This document shows positions 7,895 to 16,648 of a DNA stretch of 64,000 nt, piece by piece (within the stretch, counting starts at the first letter, position 1; each line of letters starts with the position of its first letter). The notes under the pieces were generated by a model. That model searched no databases. It had not been told where the DNA came from and was given only the letters and a program-made list of their open reading frames with translations. Position numbers and translations under genes: made by a program. The DNA comes from Bacteroidales bacterium UBA1176 (GTDB lineage Bacteria; Bacteroidota; Bacteroidia; Bacteroidales; WCHB1-69), in the NCBI GenBank assembly GCA_002311645.1, contig DBYW01000050.1, positions 114,561-178,560 of the forward strand, written 5' to 3'.

Positions 7895-9886
7895 ATGTCC
7901 GAGGTAAAACAGGACAAATTTTTTATGTCAGAAGAAATCATCAACAACCCCGAAGAGCAAGCCGCACAGGTTGAAAATCAGGTTGAGAACGTGGTCGAAG
8001 CCGCAAATGAGGCCGTTGAAGTTGCAGCAGAAGCTGTTGAAAACGTTGCCGAGGCTCCCGCAGAAGAGCCCAAGGCTCCGAGACCCCGCAAGATGAGAGA
8101 ATTTGAAAACGCCTACGGCTCTCTTGAGAACTTCGATTGGAATAAGATCGACACGGAGGAATCCAGATATTCTGCCGATGAGAAAGCCCGCCTGGAGGAT
8201 CTTTACACCAAGTCCTTCAAGTCTATCGACGAGAACGCCGTTATCATGGGTAAAGTTGTCTCCATCAACTCCCGCGAGGTGGTTGTCAACATCGGTTTCA
8301 AGTCCGACGGCGTCATCAACGCTTCCGAACTTCGTTACAACCCCGATCTCAAGATCGGCGACGAAATCGAAGTCTACGTGGAAAGCCAGGAAGATGCCAA
8401 CGGCCAACTCCAACTCTCCCACAAGCGTGCCCTCATCCTCAAGTCTTGGCAACGTGTCAACGAAGCCTACGACAACCAAGAGGTTATCACCGGTTATGTC
8501 AAGGGCAAGACCAAAGGCGGTCTCATCGTCGACATCTTCGGCATCGAGGCTTTCTTGCCGGGTTCCCAAATCGATGTCAAACCCATTCGCGACTACGACG
8601 TGTATGTTGACAAGACCATGGAATTCAAGGTCGTCAAGATCAACCACGAGTACAAGAATGTCGTTGTCTCCCACAAGGCTCTCATTGAAGCCGAGCTCGA
8701 AGCTCAAAAGGACGAGATCATCAGCAAGCTCGAAAAGGGTCAGATCATCGAAGGTACCGTCAAGAACATCGTTTCTTACGGCGCATTTGTCGACTTGGGC
8801 GGCGTGGATGGACTTATCCATATCACCGACCTGTCTTGGGGTCGTATCACCAACCCTGAAGAGGTGGTTCAACTCGACCAGAAAATCAATGTCGTCATCT
8901 TGGGATTCGACGAAGGCAAGAAACGCATCGCTTTGGGTCTCAAGCAACTCACCCCGCATCCTTGGGACAAGCTCGACCCGAATTTGAAGGTTGGCGACAA
9001 GGTGAAGGGCAAAGTCGTTGTTGTTAACGACTACGGCGCTTTCGTGGAAATCATCCCGGGCGTGGAAGGTCTTATCCACGTTTCCGAAATGTCTTGGTCC
9101 CAGCACTTGCGCACCGCCAAGTATTTTTATAAGGAAGGTGACGAAGTCGAAGCCGTTATCCTTACCCTCAACCGCGAAGAGCGTAAGATGTCCCTCGGTG
9201 TCAAACAGCTCAAACCGGATCCTTGGATTGACATTCTCACCAAGTATCCTGTGGGCTCCAAACATACGGCTATCGTCCGTAATTTCACCAACTTCGGTAT
9301 TTTCGTTGAACTCGAAGAGGGCGTGGATGGCTTGATTCACATCTCTGACCTGTCTTGGTCCAAGAAAATCAAACATCCGTCTGAATTCACTAAGACTGAT
9401 GCTGAAATCGAAGTGGTGGTCCTTGAAGTCGACATCGAGAACCGTCGTCTCAGCTTGGGTCACAAGCAGCTCGAGGAGAATCCTTGGGATGTCTATGAAA
9501 CCATCTTCACCGTCGGTTCTGTTCACCAAGGTACCATCACCTCTATCAACGACAAGGGTGCCGTTGTTGCCCTGCCGTACAACATCGAGGGTTTTGCCTT
9601 CAACCGCAATTTGCTGAAAGAAGACAAATCCACCGCTAAGGCTGGTGAGGTGTTGGATTTCATGGTGGTCGATTTCTCCAAAGAGGCCAAGAAGATCCAT
9701 CTTTCCCACACCAAGACCTGGCAAATGACCAAGGAAGATGAAGAGCGCATGAAAGAAGAGAGCGCCCGCAAGCAAGCCAAGGAGATCGCCAAGGTTAACG
9801 AAAGCAATGTGGAAAAAGCCACTCTTGGTGACCTCGACGTTCTTCAATCTCTCAAGGAAAACCTTGAAAAAGAAGAGAATAATTAA
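7895..9886 (+). CDS. rpsA: 30S ribosomal protein S1
   Basis: A 663-residue RNA-binding ribosomal protein that helps mRNA load on the small subunit, which matters in a lineage with weak Shine-Dalgarno use. Successive S1 (OB-fold) repeats are visible from about residue 115, for example G-x-V-x-x-I-x-x-x-G-A-F-V-D-L-G-G-V-D-G-L-I-H and two further copies with VEGLIHVSEMSW and VDGLIHISDLSW. An acidic Ala/Val/Glu-rich N-terminal extension (about residues 15-65) precedes the domains and a Lys/Glu-rich tail follows. An in-frame ATG at 7925 is an alternative start. The gene is monocistronic: it has its own promoter and a terminator follows. Confidence 0.96.
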   Translation: MSEVKQDKFFMSEEIINNPEEQAAQVENQVENVVEAANEAVEVAAEAVENVAEAPAEEPKAPRPRKMREFENAYGSLENFDWNKIDTEESRYSADEKARLEDLYTKSFKSIDENAVIMGKVVSINSREVVVNIGFKSDGVINASELRYNPDLKIGDEIEVYVESQEDANGQLQLSHKRALILKSWQRVNEAYDNQEVITGYVKGKTKGGLIVDIFGIEAFLPGSQIDVKPIRDYDVYVDKTMEFKVVKINHEYKNVVVSHKALIEAELEAQKDEIISKLEKGQIIEGTVKNIVSYGAFVDLGGVDGLIHITDLSWGRITNPEEVVQLDQKINVVILGFDEGKKRIALGLKQLTPHPWDKLDPNLKVGDKVKGKVVVVNDYGAFVEIIPGVEGLIHVSEMSWSQHLRTAKYFYKEGDEVEAVILTLNREERKMSLGVKQLKPDPWIDILTKYPVGSKHTAIVRNFTNFGIFVELEEGVDGLIHISDLSWSKKIKHPSEFTKTDAEIEVVVLEVDIENRRLSLGHKQLEENPWDVYETIFTVGSVHQGTITSINDKGAVVALPYNIEGFAFNRNLLKEDKSTAKAGEVLDFMVVDFSKEAKKIHLSHTKTWQMTKEDEERMKEESARKQAKEIAKVNESNVEKATLGDLDVLQSLKENLEKEENN

Positions 9887-9910
9887 TCCAAAGGCTAAAT
9901 AAGTATGAAA

Positions 9911-9939
9911 GGCTGACCGAATGGTCGGCCTTTTTTTTT
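9911..9939 (+). terminator. rpsA terminator
   Basis: An 8-bp stem (GGCTGACC with GGTCGGCC, one G:U pair) with loop GAAT is followed by nine T residues, 25 bases after the rpsA stop. Confidence 0.85.
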
Positions 9940-9946
9940 ATTTTCG
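9939..9946 (+). promoter_or_regulatory. Candidate promoter -7 box of the OMP gene
   Basis: TATTTTCG is one mismatch from TAnnTTTG and lies 15 bases before the next ATG, overlapping the end of the rpsA terminator T-tract. Confidence 0.4.
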
Positions 9947-9960
9947 CGCCGCAAAATAAA

Positions 9961-10749
9961 ATGGAGATGAAAAAGCTCTTTTTGATATATATATTGTTGA
10001 TAGTTAGTTGTGTGGCCTTTGTTCTCCCGGCATCGGCCCAGCGCTTCGTGGGCTATGTTGCGGCAGGAGCCAACTTCGCCCAAGTGGAAGGCGACGACCA
10101 ACATGGCTTCACCAAGGTGGGCGTCAACGCCGGATTAGGATTGAAACTTCCCTTGAACCGCAAGCAGAACATGTCCTTGCTGCTGGAATTGCTTTATTCC
10201 CAGAAAGGCTCCTACCATAAGGCTGTGCCCAACAATTTCTTCGATACCATCGCCGGCGCGCAAATTGACCCCACAGTGCCATTCAAGAGAATTTTCTACC
10301 GCATCACGTTGGACTATGTCGAGGTACCACTGATGTTCCGTTACGAGGATTTCCGCTCTGGCTTGTCCATCAGTGCTGGCGTCGCCTGGAGCCGACTCGT
10401 CCGAGCCCGCGAAATATACAAGGGCTATACCTATACGACGAATCTTCGCTCGGGCACCTACAACAAAAATGACTGGTCCGGATTGATCGATGTCGACATA
10501 CGCCTCTACAAGAACCTCTCATTAGGGATTCGCTGGGAGATGTCGTTGGTGCCCATACGTGAGATGCAGGTCGGATTCTACTACAATGGCGCAGATACGG
10601 AATGGGAATGGCGCAGGATGCGCAACCACGTCCTGTCGGCGCGTCTATGCTATTATATCAACGAAAAATACGTAAAAAACACTAAAACCAACAACAAGGG
10701 GGAGCGTATCGGCACCCCATGGATAAGAGAAATTCCCGACTATGACTAA
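9961..10749 (+). CDS. Outer membrane beta-barrel protein (PorT/OMP_b-brl family-like)
   Basis: A 262-residue protein with a Sec signal peptide ending near PASAQ. Alternating aromatic/hydrophobic strands follow, with the pattern of small Bacteroidota outer membrane barrels (VNAGLGLKLPL, SLLLELLYSQKGS). Function is unknown; the family includes porin-like and PorT-like proteins. An ATG two codons in (9967) is an equally good start. The 3' end overlaps the next gene by 8 bp, so it forms an operon with the DUF4249 lipoprotein. Confidence 0.75.
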   Translation: MEMKKLFLIYILLIVSCVAFVLPASAQRFVGYVAAGANFAQVEGDDQHGFTKVGVNAGLGLKLPLNRKQNMSLLLELLYSQKGSYHKAVPNNFFDTIAGAQIDPTVPFKRIFYRITLDYVEVPLMFRYEDFRSGLSISAGVAWSRLVRAREIYKGYTYTTNLRSGTYNKNDWSGLIDVDIRLYKNLSLGIRWEMSLVPIREMQVGFYYNGADTEWEWRRMRNHVLSARLCYYINEKYVKNTKTNNKGERIGTPWIREIPDYD

Positions 10750-11854
10750 ACATACCTATATGGGCCGCATCCTGGCGGCCTTGATGCCGTTGGCATTGTT
10801 CTTCAGCGCGTGTAACGACACCCCGGACCTTACAGCCGACTACAAGGACATTTCCATTGCATACGGCATCCTCAATATCAACGATCCCATACACTATTTC
10901 AAGGTTTACAAAGGCTTCCTGACCGACGAGAACACCTTGGTGCAGGCGTCCCAGTGGGAAAATATCTATTATCCCATCGACTCGATTGAGGTCCGTTTGG
11001 AGGAGTATAACGACCACGGCATCCGCCAGCGCAGCGCTGTGCTCGATACAACTACCGCCATTAACAAGGAGTCTGGTTATTTCGCCAACCCGCGGCAACT
11101 CCTCTACTACTCCGATTGGACGCTGAACCCGGATTGCAGGTATCGTTTGGTGATCAAGCACAAGAACAGCGGCAAGGAGGTCTATGCGGAGACGAACGTA
11201 GTGGACAATTGTAAATTCACGCGTCCGTTGAGTCAAAACCCGTTTAGTTCAGATTCACCTACCGATGTCGCCCCTACGTTTTTGGTGGAGGGTGGCGGCG
11301 GTTTGTCCACGCGCGACCGTAATGTCGCCATCAGCGACTTCTACATTACATTCCATTATATAGAAGTGGACAATAATACACAACAGGTTGCGCATAAGAC
11401 CATTAAAAAGAAGATGAATTCGGGTTTTATGATGCCCCAATCCAACGGTAACATAACGTTTGATAAATTCAAACCTTCCGATTTGTTGAGTATGATAGCA
11501 CAGGGCATGTCTCCCAACAACAATTTGACGCGCTATGTGGACACGGTGGACGGTCGCCCCTATTTTTGCCTGGAAGTGGAAGCATGGTTGGCAAACACCG
11601 AGTTCTACAATTATTACAATATCTCCAATCCTCATGGTGACATTGTGCAGCAGCGGATGGAGTATACGAACTTTGTTTCCGATGATGGCGATGCGTATGG
11701 CTTGATTGCGTCACGTAACAGATCTCGGATTATCTTGAAGTTTGACAATACAACGGGTCACAACGAGGATTCTCTTGTGAATGGACATTTTACGAAGAAT
11801 CTGAATTTCGATTATTATCGGAACTCGCCGGAATTTTTCGAAGTGACGAGATAA
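10742..11854 (+). CDS. DUF4249-like lipoprotein
   Basis: A 370-residue putative outer membrane lipoprotein. A signal peptide ends in a lipobox L-F-F-S-A-C-N-D with the lipidated Cys near residue 24. The N-terminal body (DYKDISIAYGILNINDPIHYFKVYKGF) and the Ig-like strand pattern resemble DUF4249, a Bacteroidota surface lipoprotein family often coded near outer membrane receptors. Here the partner is the small barrel gene that it overlaps. Its stop codon lies inside a perfect palindrome shared with the converging GH20 gene. The function is unknown. Confidence 0.65.
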   Translation: MTKHTYMGRILAALMPLALFFSACNDTPDLTADYKDISIAYGILNINDPIHYFKVYKGFLTDENTLVQASQWENIYYPIDSIEVRLEEYNDHGIRQRSAVLDTTTAINKESGYFANPRQLLYYSDWTLNPDCRYRLVIKHKNSGKEVYAETNVVDNCKFTRPLSQNPFSSDSPTDVAPTFLVEGGGGLSTRDRNVAISDFYITFHYIEVDNNTQQVAHKTIKKKMNSGFMMPQSNGNITFDKFKPSDLLSMIAQGMSPNNNLTRYVDTVDGRPYFCLEVEAWLANTEFYNYYNISNPHGDIVQQRMEYTNFVSDDGDAYGLIASRNRSRIILKFDNTTGHNEDSLVNGHFTKNLNFDYYRNSPEFFEVTR

Positions 11855-11900
11855 GAGATAAAAAGAGAGGCACCGATCGGTGCCTCTCTTTTTATCTCTT
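11853..11900. terminator. Bidirectional terminator, 48-bp perfect palindrome
   Basis: The sequence from 11853 to 11900 is a perfect 24+24 inverted repeat centred on GATC, with A5 and T5 tracts flanking a GC-rich stem. It contains the TAA of the plus-strand DUF4249 gene at 11852-11854 (the palindrome starts at its second base) and the TAA of the minus-strand GH20 gene at 11892-11894. It should terminate transcription from both sides. Confidence 0.85.
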
Positions 11901-13487
11901 GCGGAAAGCAGTGTGCATTTCCACTTTGTTTTGGAATTTCTTCCAGTCTTTATGCGCAGGGTCTGTCCAAACGCACTCTGCCAGTGCGCAGATGCGCGGG
12001 TAAATCATGTAGTCGGCTTGCTCGGGCGTGTTGATGAACTCCGTCCATAGGTTGCACTGGCCGCCGAGGATGTGTTGCTTTGCCTTGTCGCTCAGTCCGG
12101 CAGGCATCGGGTCGAAGGTGTAGGCTGTTTCCAAGGTGATGAGCCCGGTCATGGCGAGGGGTTCCTTCTCGGGGTCGTCTTGGTAGAAGTTGAAGTAGCA
12201 GTGCGAGGTGGGGCATCGGATGACATCGTTGCCATGGTTGGCCGCGATGACGGCAGCCTTGGGATCTTGCCAACTCATGATGGTGGACATGTTGACCATG
12301 TCCTCAGATACGATGTCATCCCAGATGATGGCCTTCTTGTCGAGTTGCTTCAGGTATTTTTCGATTTCGTTCATCAGCCATTGTTGCAAGGCCATTTCGT
12401 CTTTGAGCTGCTTGTCGGCGATGCGTTGTTGGCATTTGGGGCAGACTTGCCAGTTGTCGTTGAAGGCTTCGTCGCCACCAATGTGGATGTAGGGGTAGGG
12501 GAAGAGTTCTGCGACCTCTTTGAGGACGTCCTTGTAGAACTCGAGCACGCCGTCGTTGCCGGCGCACATGATGGCCTTGGGTGGCCAATAAGGGCCGACG
12601 GCCACGGTATAGGGGTAGTTGTCGCAGGCAAAATGCGGATAGGCGGCGAGGATGGCGCTGCAATGGCCGGGGATCTCGATTTCGGGAATGACATCGATGT
12701 TGCGGGCGGCAGCGTATGCGACGATTTCACGGACTTGGTCTTTGGTGTAGAATCCGCCATACGTCATGGGCTCGTCGGGAAGGACAGGGTGCAACGTGTC
12801 CCATTTGCTGCGCTCCGGACGCCAGGCCCCCTTTTGGGTCAGAGCAGGGTATTTGTCGATCTGGATGCGCCAGCCGTGGTCATCCGTCAAGTGCCAATGG
12901 AACTTGTTGAGTTTGTAGACGGCCATACGGTCGAGGTATTTCTTGATGTAGTCGATGTCAAAAAAGTGGCGCGACACGTCAAGATGCGCTCCACGATAGG
13001 CGAAGCGCGGACGATCCTTGATCTTGGCGCACGGGATGGTGGGCTTGCCGCCCTCCGCGAGAAGAGACCCATAGCTCATCTGCTTCAGCGTTTGGAAGGC
13101 ATAGAACAGACCGGCGGCACTGTTGGCGCGCGCGACGATGCGCCGACCCGTAATGCTCAATTCATAACCCTCATCTCCCAACGACTTGTCGTTTTTCTGG
13201 TTGACCTCGAAGAGGATGCTGTTCTTGCCGGCACTCTCCGCGTCCCCCAAGTTCGGACGGAGCTTGAAAAACTTCGTGTACTGCTCCCGGATCGTGTTCT
13301 GGATGTCACGTTTATCTTCCGGAAAGTTGCTGAAGCAGAGAAATGTTTCTTCGTCAACGGAAAAATGTCCCTTCTTGGGCGAGCATTCCAAAGGCTCCGG
13401 AATGATGGCTATCGGCTCCATTTTCTGGCAACTGTCAGTGAAAAATAATGATAATAATAAGATAATGAGTATGTTAATACGTTTCAT
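11892..13487 (-). CDS. Beta-N-acetylhexosaminidase (GH20) lipoprotein
   Basis: A 531-residue exo-glycosidase that removes terminal GlcNAc or GalNAc from glycans. The signal peptide ends in a lipobox with Cys20 (FFTDSC), so it is probably anchored in the periplasm or on the surface. The GH20b domain comes first, and the catalytic TIM barrel begins around FAYRGAHLDVSRHFF (162-176). The catalytic Asp-Glu pair is D339-E340 in HIGGDEAF. The HWHLTDDHGWRIQIDKYP block is also diagnostic. It converges on the DUF4249 gene. Together with the GH29 fucosidase near 61 kb it suggests use of host or plant glycans. Confidence 0.94.
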   Translation of the reverse strand: MKRINILIILLLSLFFTDSCQKMEPIAIIPEPLECSPKKGHFSVDEETFLCFSNFPEDKRDIQNTIREQYTKFFKLRPNLGDAESAGKNSILFEVNQKNDKSLGDEGYELSITGRRIVARANSAAGLFYAFQTLKQMSYGSLLAEGGKPTIPCAKIKDRPRFAYRGAHLDVSRHFFDIDYIKKYLDRMAVYKLNKFHWHLTDDHGWRIQIDKYPALTQKGAWRPERSKWDTLHPVLPDEPMTYGGFYTKDQVREIVAYAAARNIDVIPEIEIPGHCSAILAAYPHFACDNYPYTVAVGPYWPPKAIMCAGNDGVLEFYKDVLKEVAELFPYPYIHIGGDEAFNDNWQVCPKCQQRIADKQLKDEMALQQWLMNEIEKYLKQLDKKAIIWDDIVSEDMVNMSTIMSWQDPKAAVIAANHGNDVIRCPTSHCYFNFYQDDPEKEPLAMTGLITLETAYTFDPMPAGLSDKAKQHILGGQCNLWTEFINTPEQADYMIYPRICALAECVWTDPAHKDWKKFQNKVEMHTAFRKR

Positions 13488-13584
13488 AGAAGATGTGTTT
13501 TGAACTGCGAAGATACGAAAAGATATTCAGATACGACGGTTAGCAATTTTTTTTAAAAAGCGGAAATTCAGCTTTTTTATTGGA

Positions 13585-13592
13585 TATCTTTG
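13585..13592 (+). promoter_or_regulatory. Promoter -7 box of the VWA gene
   Basis: TATCTTTG matches TAnnTTTG, 67 bases before the chosen start. Confidence 0.5.
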
Positions 13593-13659
13593 CTTTGCTT
13601 TTTGGTGTATTATGCAATAAAAGCAGATTATTAGAGTTTAGAAATAAATTTTTGTGATT

Positions 13660-15441
13660 ATGAAAAGAATATTGTTATTGTTAGCAAGTGTTTTGTTTGT
13701 AGCGGCCTCGTTTGCGCAGGCTGACAAGGCTAAGTACTACATCGAGGGCGAATATTCTATCAGCCGTAGTGCAGGCGGGAAATTCGTCTATAATCTTTCC
13801 AATATCTCTTCTAAAGGCATCTATTTTTCGGTCCCCGACACGCTGCGCGGCGTGGTTGAACCGGATGAGTCCATCTCGTTCACTTTCGAGAAGGCCACTA
13901 CAGATTGCCCGGACGGATTCAAGGATGGCCTGAAGTTCTGGAAATGGCAAAATAACGGCAAGAACTATTCCTGGCAGCGCGACAGCGAGGTTAAGGATGC
14001 CCAGCAGAACTTCGAGACGGACAAAGTCATGGTGGCTATGCTGATATTGGACTGCAGCAACTCATTGGGTGATGCCAACTTCGCCAAACTCAAGAGCAGC
14101 GCCATCAAGTTCCTCGACATCCTGTACAACGCCTCTCCCGACGGCAGCGTCCGCATCGGCATCATCGGCTTCAACACCATGAGCAACACAGACGAGATGG
14201 TGCGCGACATCGAACCGCTCACCACCTCCTCCAAGGATCGTATGGTGCAGTTTATCCAGGGCCTCACCCTCTATAACAACACCTCCCTCTATTACGCCAT
14301 GCGCAAAGGCTCTGACATGATTTCCGACTATGTGTCCTCCCTCTCCGCCGAGGATCGCGACAAGTTTGACCATGCCTGCATGGTCTCCTTTACCGACGGC
14401 TACGACAACCATTCCAAGGACGAACGCCTTGGCGTGCCCCAACGTGGCCTTGACAACCCCTATTTCCAATATATTCGCGACAATGTCGTGAATCGTTCTG
14501 TCGGCGGCAAGTTCCTCAAGAGCCACGTGATCGCCGTGAAGGGCAACGACGTGTCTGAAGACAACAAACTATACAAAGAGGTTTTCCAAGGCATCTCCTC
14601 CGAAGACCCTGTCTTGTTGGACGATTTCTCCCAGGTAGAGGCCCAATTCGAAAAGATGGCCAACGATCTTATCAAACGTTGGCAGAACCTGACCTGTTAC
14701 GTGCCCAGTGCCCACCAGGGGCGTGTGCGCTGGACTATCGGCGACTATACCGATAACAGCACCGTCACCCAAACCGTGGTGGAAAAAACAAATGAAATCA
14801 AGGAAAAGGCGGTCTCTTACACGAAAAAAGCCTTCTTGGGCTTGAATGTTGGCCTCGACTTCGAAATTGCCTCCATGAGGAGATCCTTTACATACGTTGG
14901 ACTTTGCACAGGCTTCGACTTTGCTGTTCCTTTGAAGACCAATGATAATGTAGCCGTGGGTGGCATGCTCTCCCTGAAATGGCCGTTCTTCGTGCGTGGA
15001 CCGTTCCACCTCGGTGCCGGACCGTTGTTCCTCGTGGGTGACTATGAGAACAAAGCATCTTTTATGCTCGGCACAGGTGTTGATCTGCGTTTTCGCAACA
15101 AGGTGGAGAGACCTAAGAAGTTTGATTGGACTGCCCAAAACAGAATAGGAGCAGGTGGTACGCTACGACTGGGCTTCACCACCATCAAGCATAAACTCTA
15201 TTTCTTCACCGACCTGACATTAGGTGGTTTCGGCACGCAATATACCGATATTAAAGATATCCCCAATGTTCCAATTTATGATGAAAATGGTGCTGAGATC
15301 CCGTTGGATGTTTTAAAACCGCGTTGGGGACATAATGAGCATTTCTATTCAGAGTCGGGTACAGAAATTGAACAATTTATGTACGAGAATGCACATCACC
15401 TTTATTTCAACTTCTCCTTGAATGTAGGCTATCGTTTCTAA
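13660..15441 (+). CDS. VWA-domain protein with C-terminal barrel-like region
   Basis: A 593-residue exported protein with a signal peptide cut after FAQ (residue 20). A von Willebrand A domain spans about 120-340 with the MIDAS signature D131-C-S133-N-S135 and later FTDGYDNH. The C-terminal half, from about residue 400 to the end (LNVGLDFEIASMRRSFTYVGLCTGFDF to the terminal aromatic F), has alternating strands and ends in YRF, typical of outer membrane beta-barrels. The start at 13660 is chosen over the GTG at 13654. The function is unknown. It overlaps the stop of hemW by 4 bp. Confidence 0.75.
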   Translation: MKRILLLLASVLFVAASFAQADKAKYYIEGEYSISRSAGGKFVYNLSNISSKGIYFSVPDTLRGVVEPDESISFTFEKATTDCPDGFKDGLKFWKWQNNGKNYSWQRDSEVKDAQQNFETDKVMVAMLILDCSNSLGDANFAKLKSSAIKFLDILYNASPDGSVRIGIIGFNTMSNTDEMVRDIEPLTTSSKDRMVQFIQGLTLYNNTSLYYAMRKGSDMISDYVSSLSAEDRDKFDHACMVSFTDGYDNHSKDERLGVPQRGLDNPYFQYIRDNVVNRSVGGKFLKSHVIAVKGNDVSEDNKLYKEVFQGISSEDPVLLDDFSQVEAQFEKMANDLIKRWQNLTCYVPSAHQGRVRWTIGDYTDNSTVTQTVVEKTNEIKEKAVSYTKKAFLGLNVGLDFEIASMRRSFTYVGLCTGFDFAVPLKTNDNVAVGGMLSLKWPFFVRGPFHLGAGPLFLVGDYENKASFMLGTGVDLRFRNKVERPKKFDWTAQNRIGAGGTLRLGFTTIKHKLYFFTDLTLGGFGTQYTDIKDIPNVPIYDENGAEIPLDVLKPRWGHNEHFYSESGTEIEQFMYENAHHLYFNFSLNVGYRF

Positions 15442-16586
15442 TCCACGATAAATAGACTTTCGGCAATGCCGTCGGCGAACCAGAGACCTTTTGCGGTGAG
15501 TCTCAGTCTGCCGGCGGCATTTTCGTACCATATAGTCGGCACGTTCGACTCAAAATGGCGAACGATGTTATGGACTCTTTTTTCACCATAGTGCAGTGCG
15601 ATCTCGTTGAGATCGATTCCATTGCGGGTGCGCAGCGATAGCAGGAGTGTTTCGTTGTAGATGTCGGTGGGGGAGAGTTCTTCACGCTCTTCGCACATCC
15701 TGCCACAGTGTATATTTTCCGCGTGGCGTTTTAGGTTTGCCGGGTTCCATTGTCGGGAGTGCCCGTCGAAGGAATGTGCGGCGGGACCCAATCCCAAGTA
15801 TGGCGTGTGGTTCCAATAGGCGGAGTTGTGGCGCGACTCGAAGTCTGGCTGGCAGAAGTTGGAGATTTCGTACTGTTCAAACCGCGGGCGCGCGGGTGTT
15901 CCGCTTGTGGTGATTTTTTCAATCAGCAAGTCATACTGTCGCGCCGCCTGCTCATCGTCCACGGGCGCGTGTTTGCCCCCTTGGATTTGCTTGTAAAGTC
16001 GGCTGTTCTCTTCCACCGTGAGGGCGTAGCAGGAAAGGTGCCGGATGGGGAGGCTGAAGGCAGTGTCAAGCTCTTGTGCCCACTCGGCGTCACTGCGTTC
16101 CGAGACCCCATAGATGAGGTCTGTGGAGATGTTTTCAAAGCCGGCCCGTCGGGCATTGTCTACGGCATCGAGGGCTTGTTGCGCGGTATGCCGCCGCCCC
16201 ATGAACCGCAACACGTGCTCTTGGAACGACTGCACCCCGATGCTCAGGCGGTTGATGCCAAGCTCCCGCAATGCGTAGCAATAGTCTCGGGTGAGTTGCT
16301 CGGGGTTGGCCTCCAATGTGATCTCTGTCAGATTGCTTGTGTCGTAATATTTTTCTACTTGTTGTAATATTTGCGACAACTCGTCGGCAGTGAGCAAACT
16401 CGGGGTGCCACCGCCAAAATAGAGGGTTTGTATGGAGTCCTGCGGCAGATAGTCGCGCCGAAGTCTGATTTCATCCAACAGGGTCTTGACGTAGAACTCC
16501 TTGTCGCGGGTGCTTGCCACGGAGTAGAAACCGCAGTAGATGCACTTGCTCAGGCAAAAGGGGACGTGTATGTATATGCCGGCCAT
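15438..16586 (-). CDS. hemW: Radical SAM heme chaperone HemW-like protein
   Basis: A 382-residue radical SAM protein. The N-terminal iron-sulfur motif HVPFCLSKCIYCGF carries C-x3-C-x2-C plus the extra Cys-x-Phe pattern, and the FGGGTPSLL motif follows near residue 65. HemW proteins bind heme and deliver it to proteins; they were long misannotated as oxygen-independent coproporphyrinogen oxidases. The C-terminal HemN-like domain (YNETLLLSLRTRNGIDL) is intact. The length is normal. It converges with the VWA gene and is separated from the upstream PLP enzyme by a terminator. Confidence 0.9.
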   Translation of the reverse strand: MAGIYIHVPFCLSKCIYCGFYSVASTRDKEFYVKTLLDEIRLRRDYLPQDSIQTLYFGGGTPSLLTADELSQILQQVEKYYDTSNLTEITLEANPEQLTRDYCYALRELGINRLSIGVQSFQEHVLRFMGRRHTAQQALDAVDNARRAGFENISTDLIYGVSERSDAEWAQELDTAFSLPIRHLSCYALTVEENSRLYKQIQGGKHAPVDDEQAARQYDLLIEKITTSGTPARPRFEQYEISNFCQPDFESRHNSAYWNHTPYLGLGPAAHSFDGHSRQWNPANLKRHAENIHCGRMCEEREELSPTDIYNETLLLSLRTRNGIDLNEIALHYGEKRVHNIVRHFESNVPTIWYENAAGRLRLTAKGLWFADGIAESLFIVD

Positions 16587-16601
16587 ATTGGATTGGGGTA
16601 A

Positions 16602-16630
16602 AAAAAAGCACCTATGTGGATAGGTGCTTT
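16602..16630 (-). terminator. Terminator of the glmM-to-AOS operon
   Basis: A 10-bp perfect stem (AAAGCACCTA with TAGGTGCTTT) around TGTGGA. On the minus strand it runs into a tract of T residues. It lies just after the alpha-oxoamine synthase gene and before hemW. Confidence 0.85.
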
Positions 16631-16648
16631 GCTATCGGGAGGGTTGGA

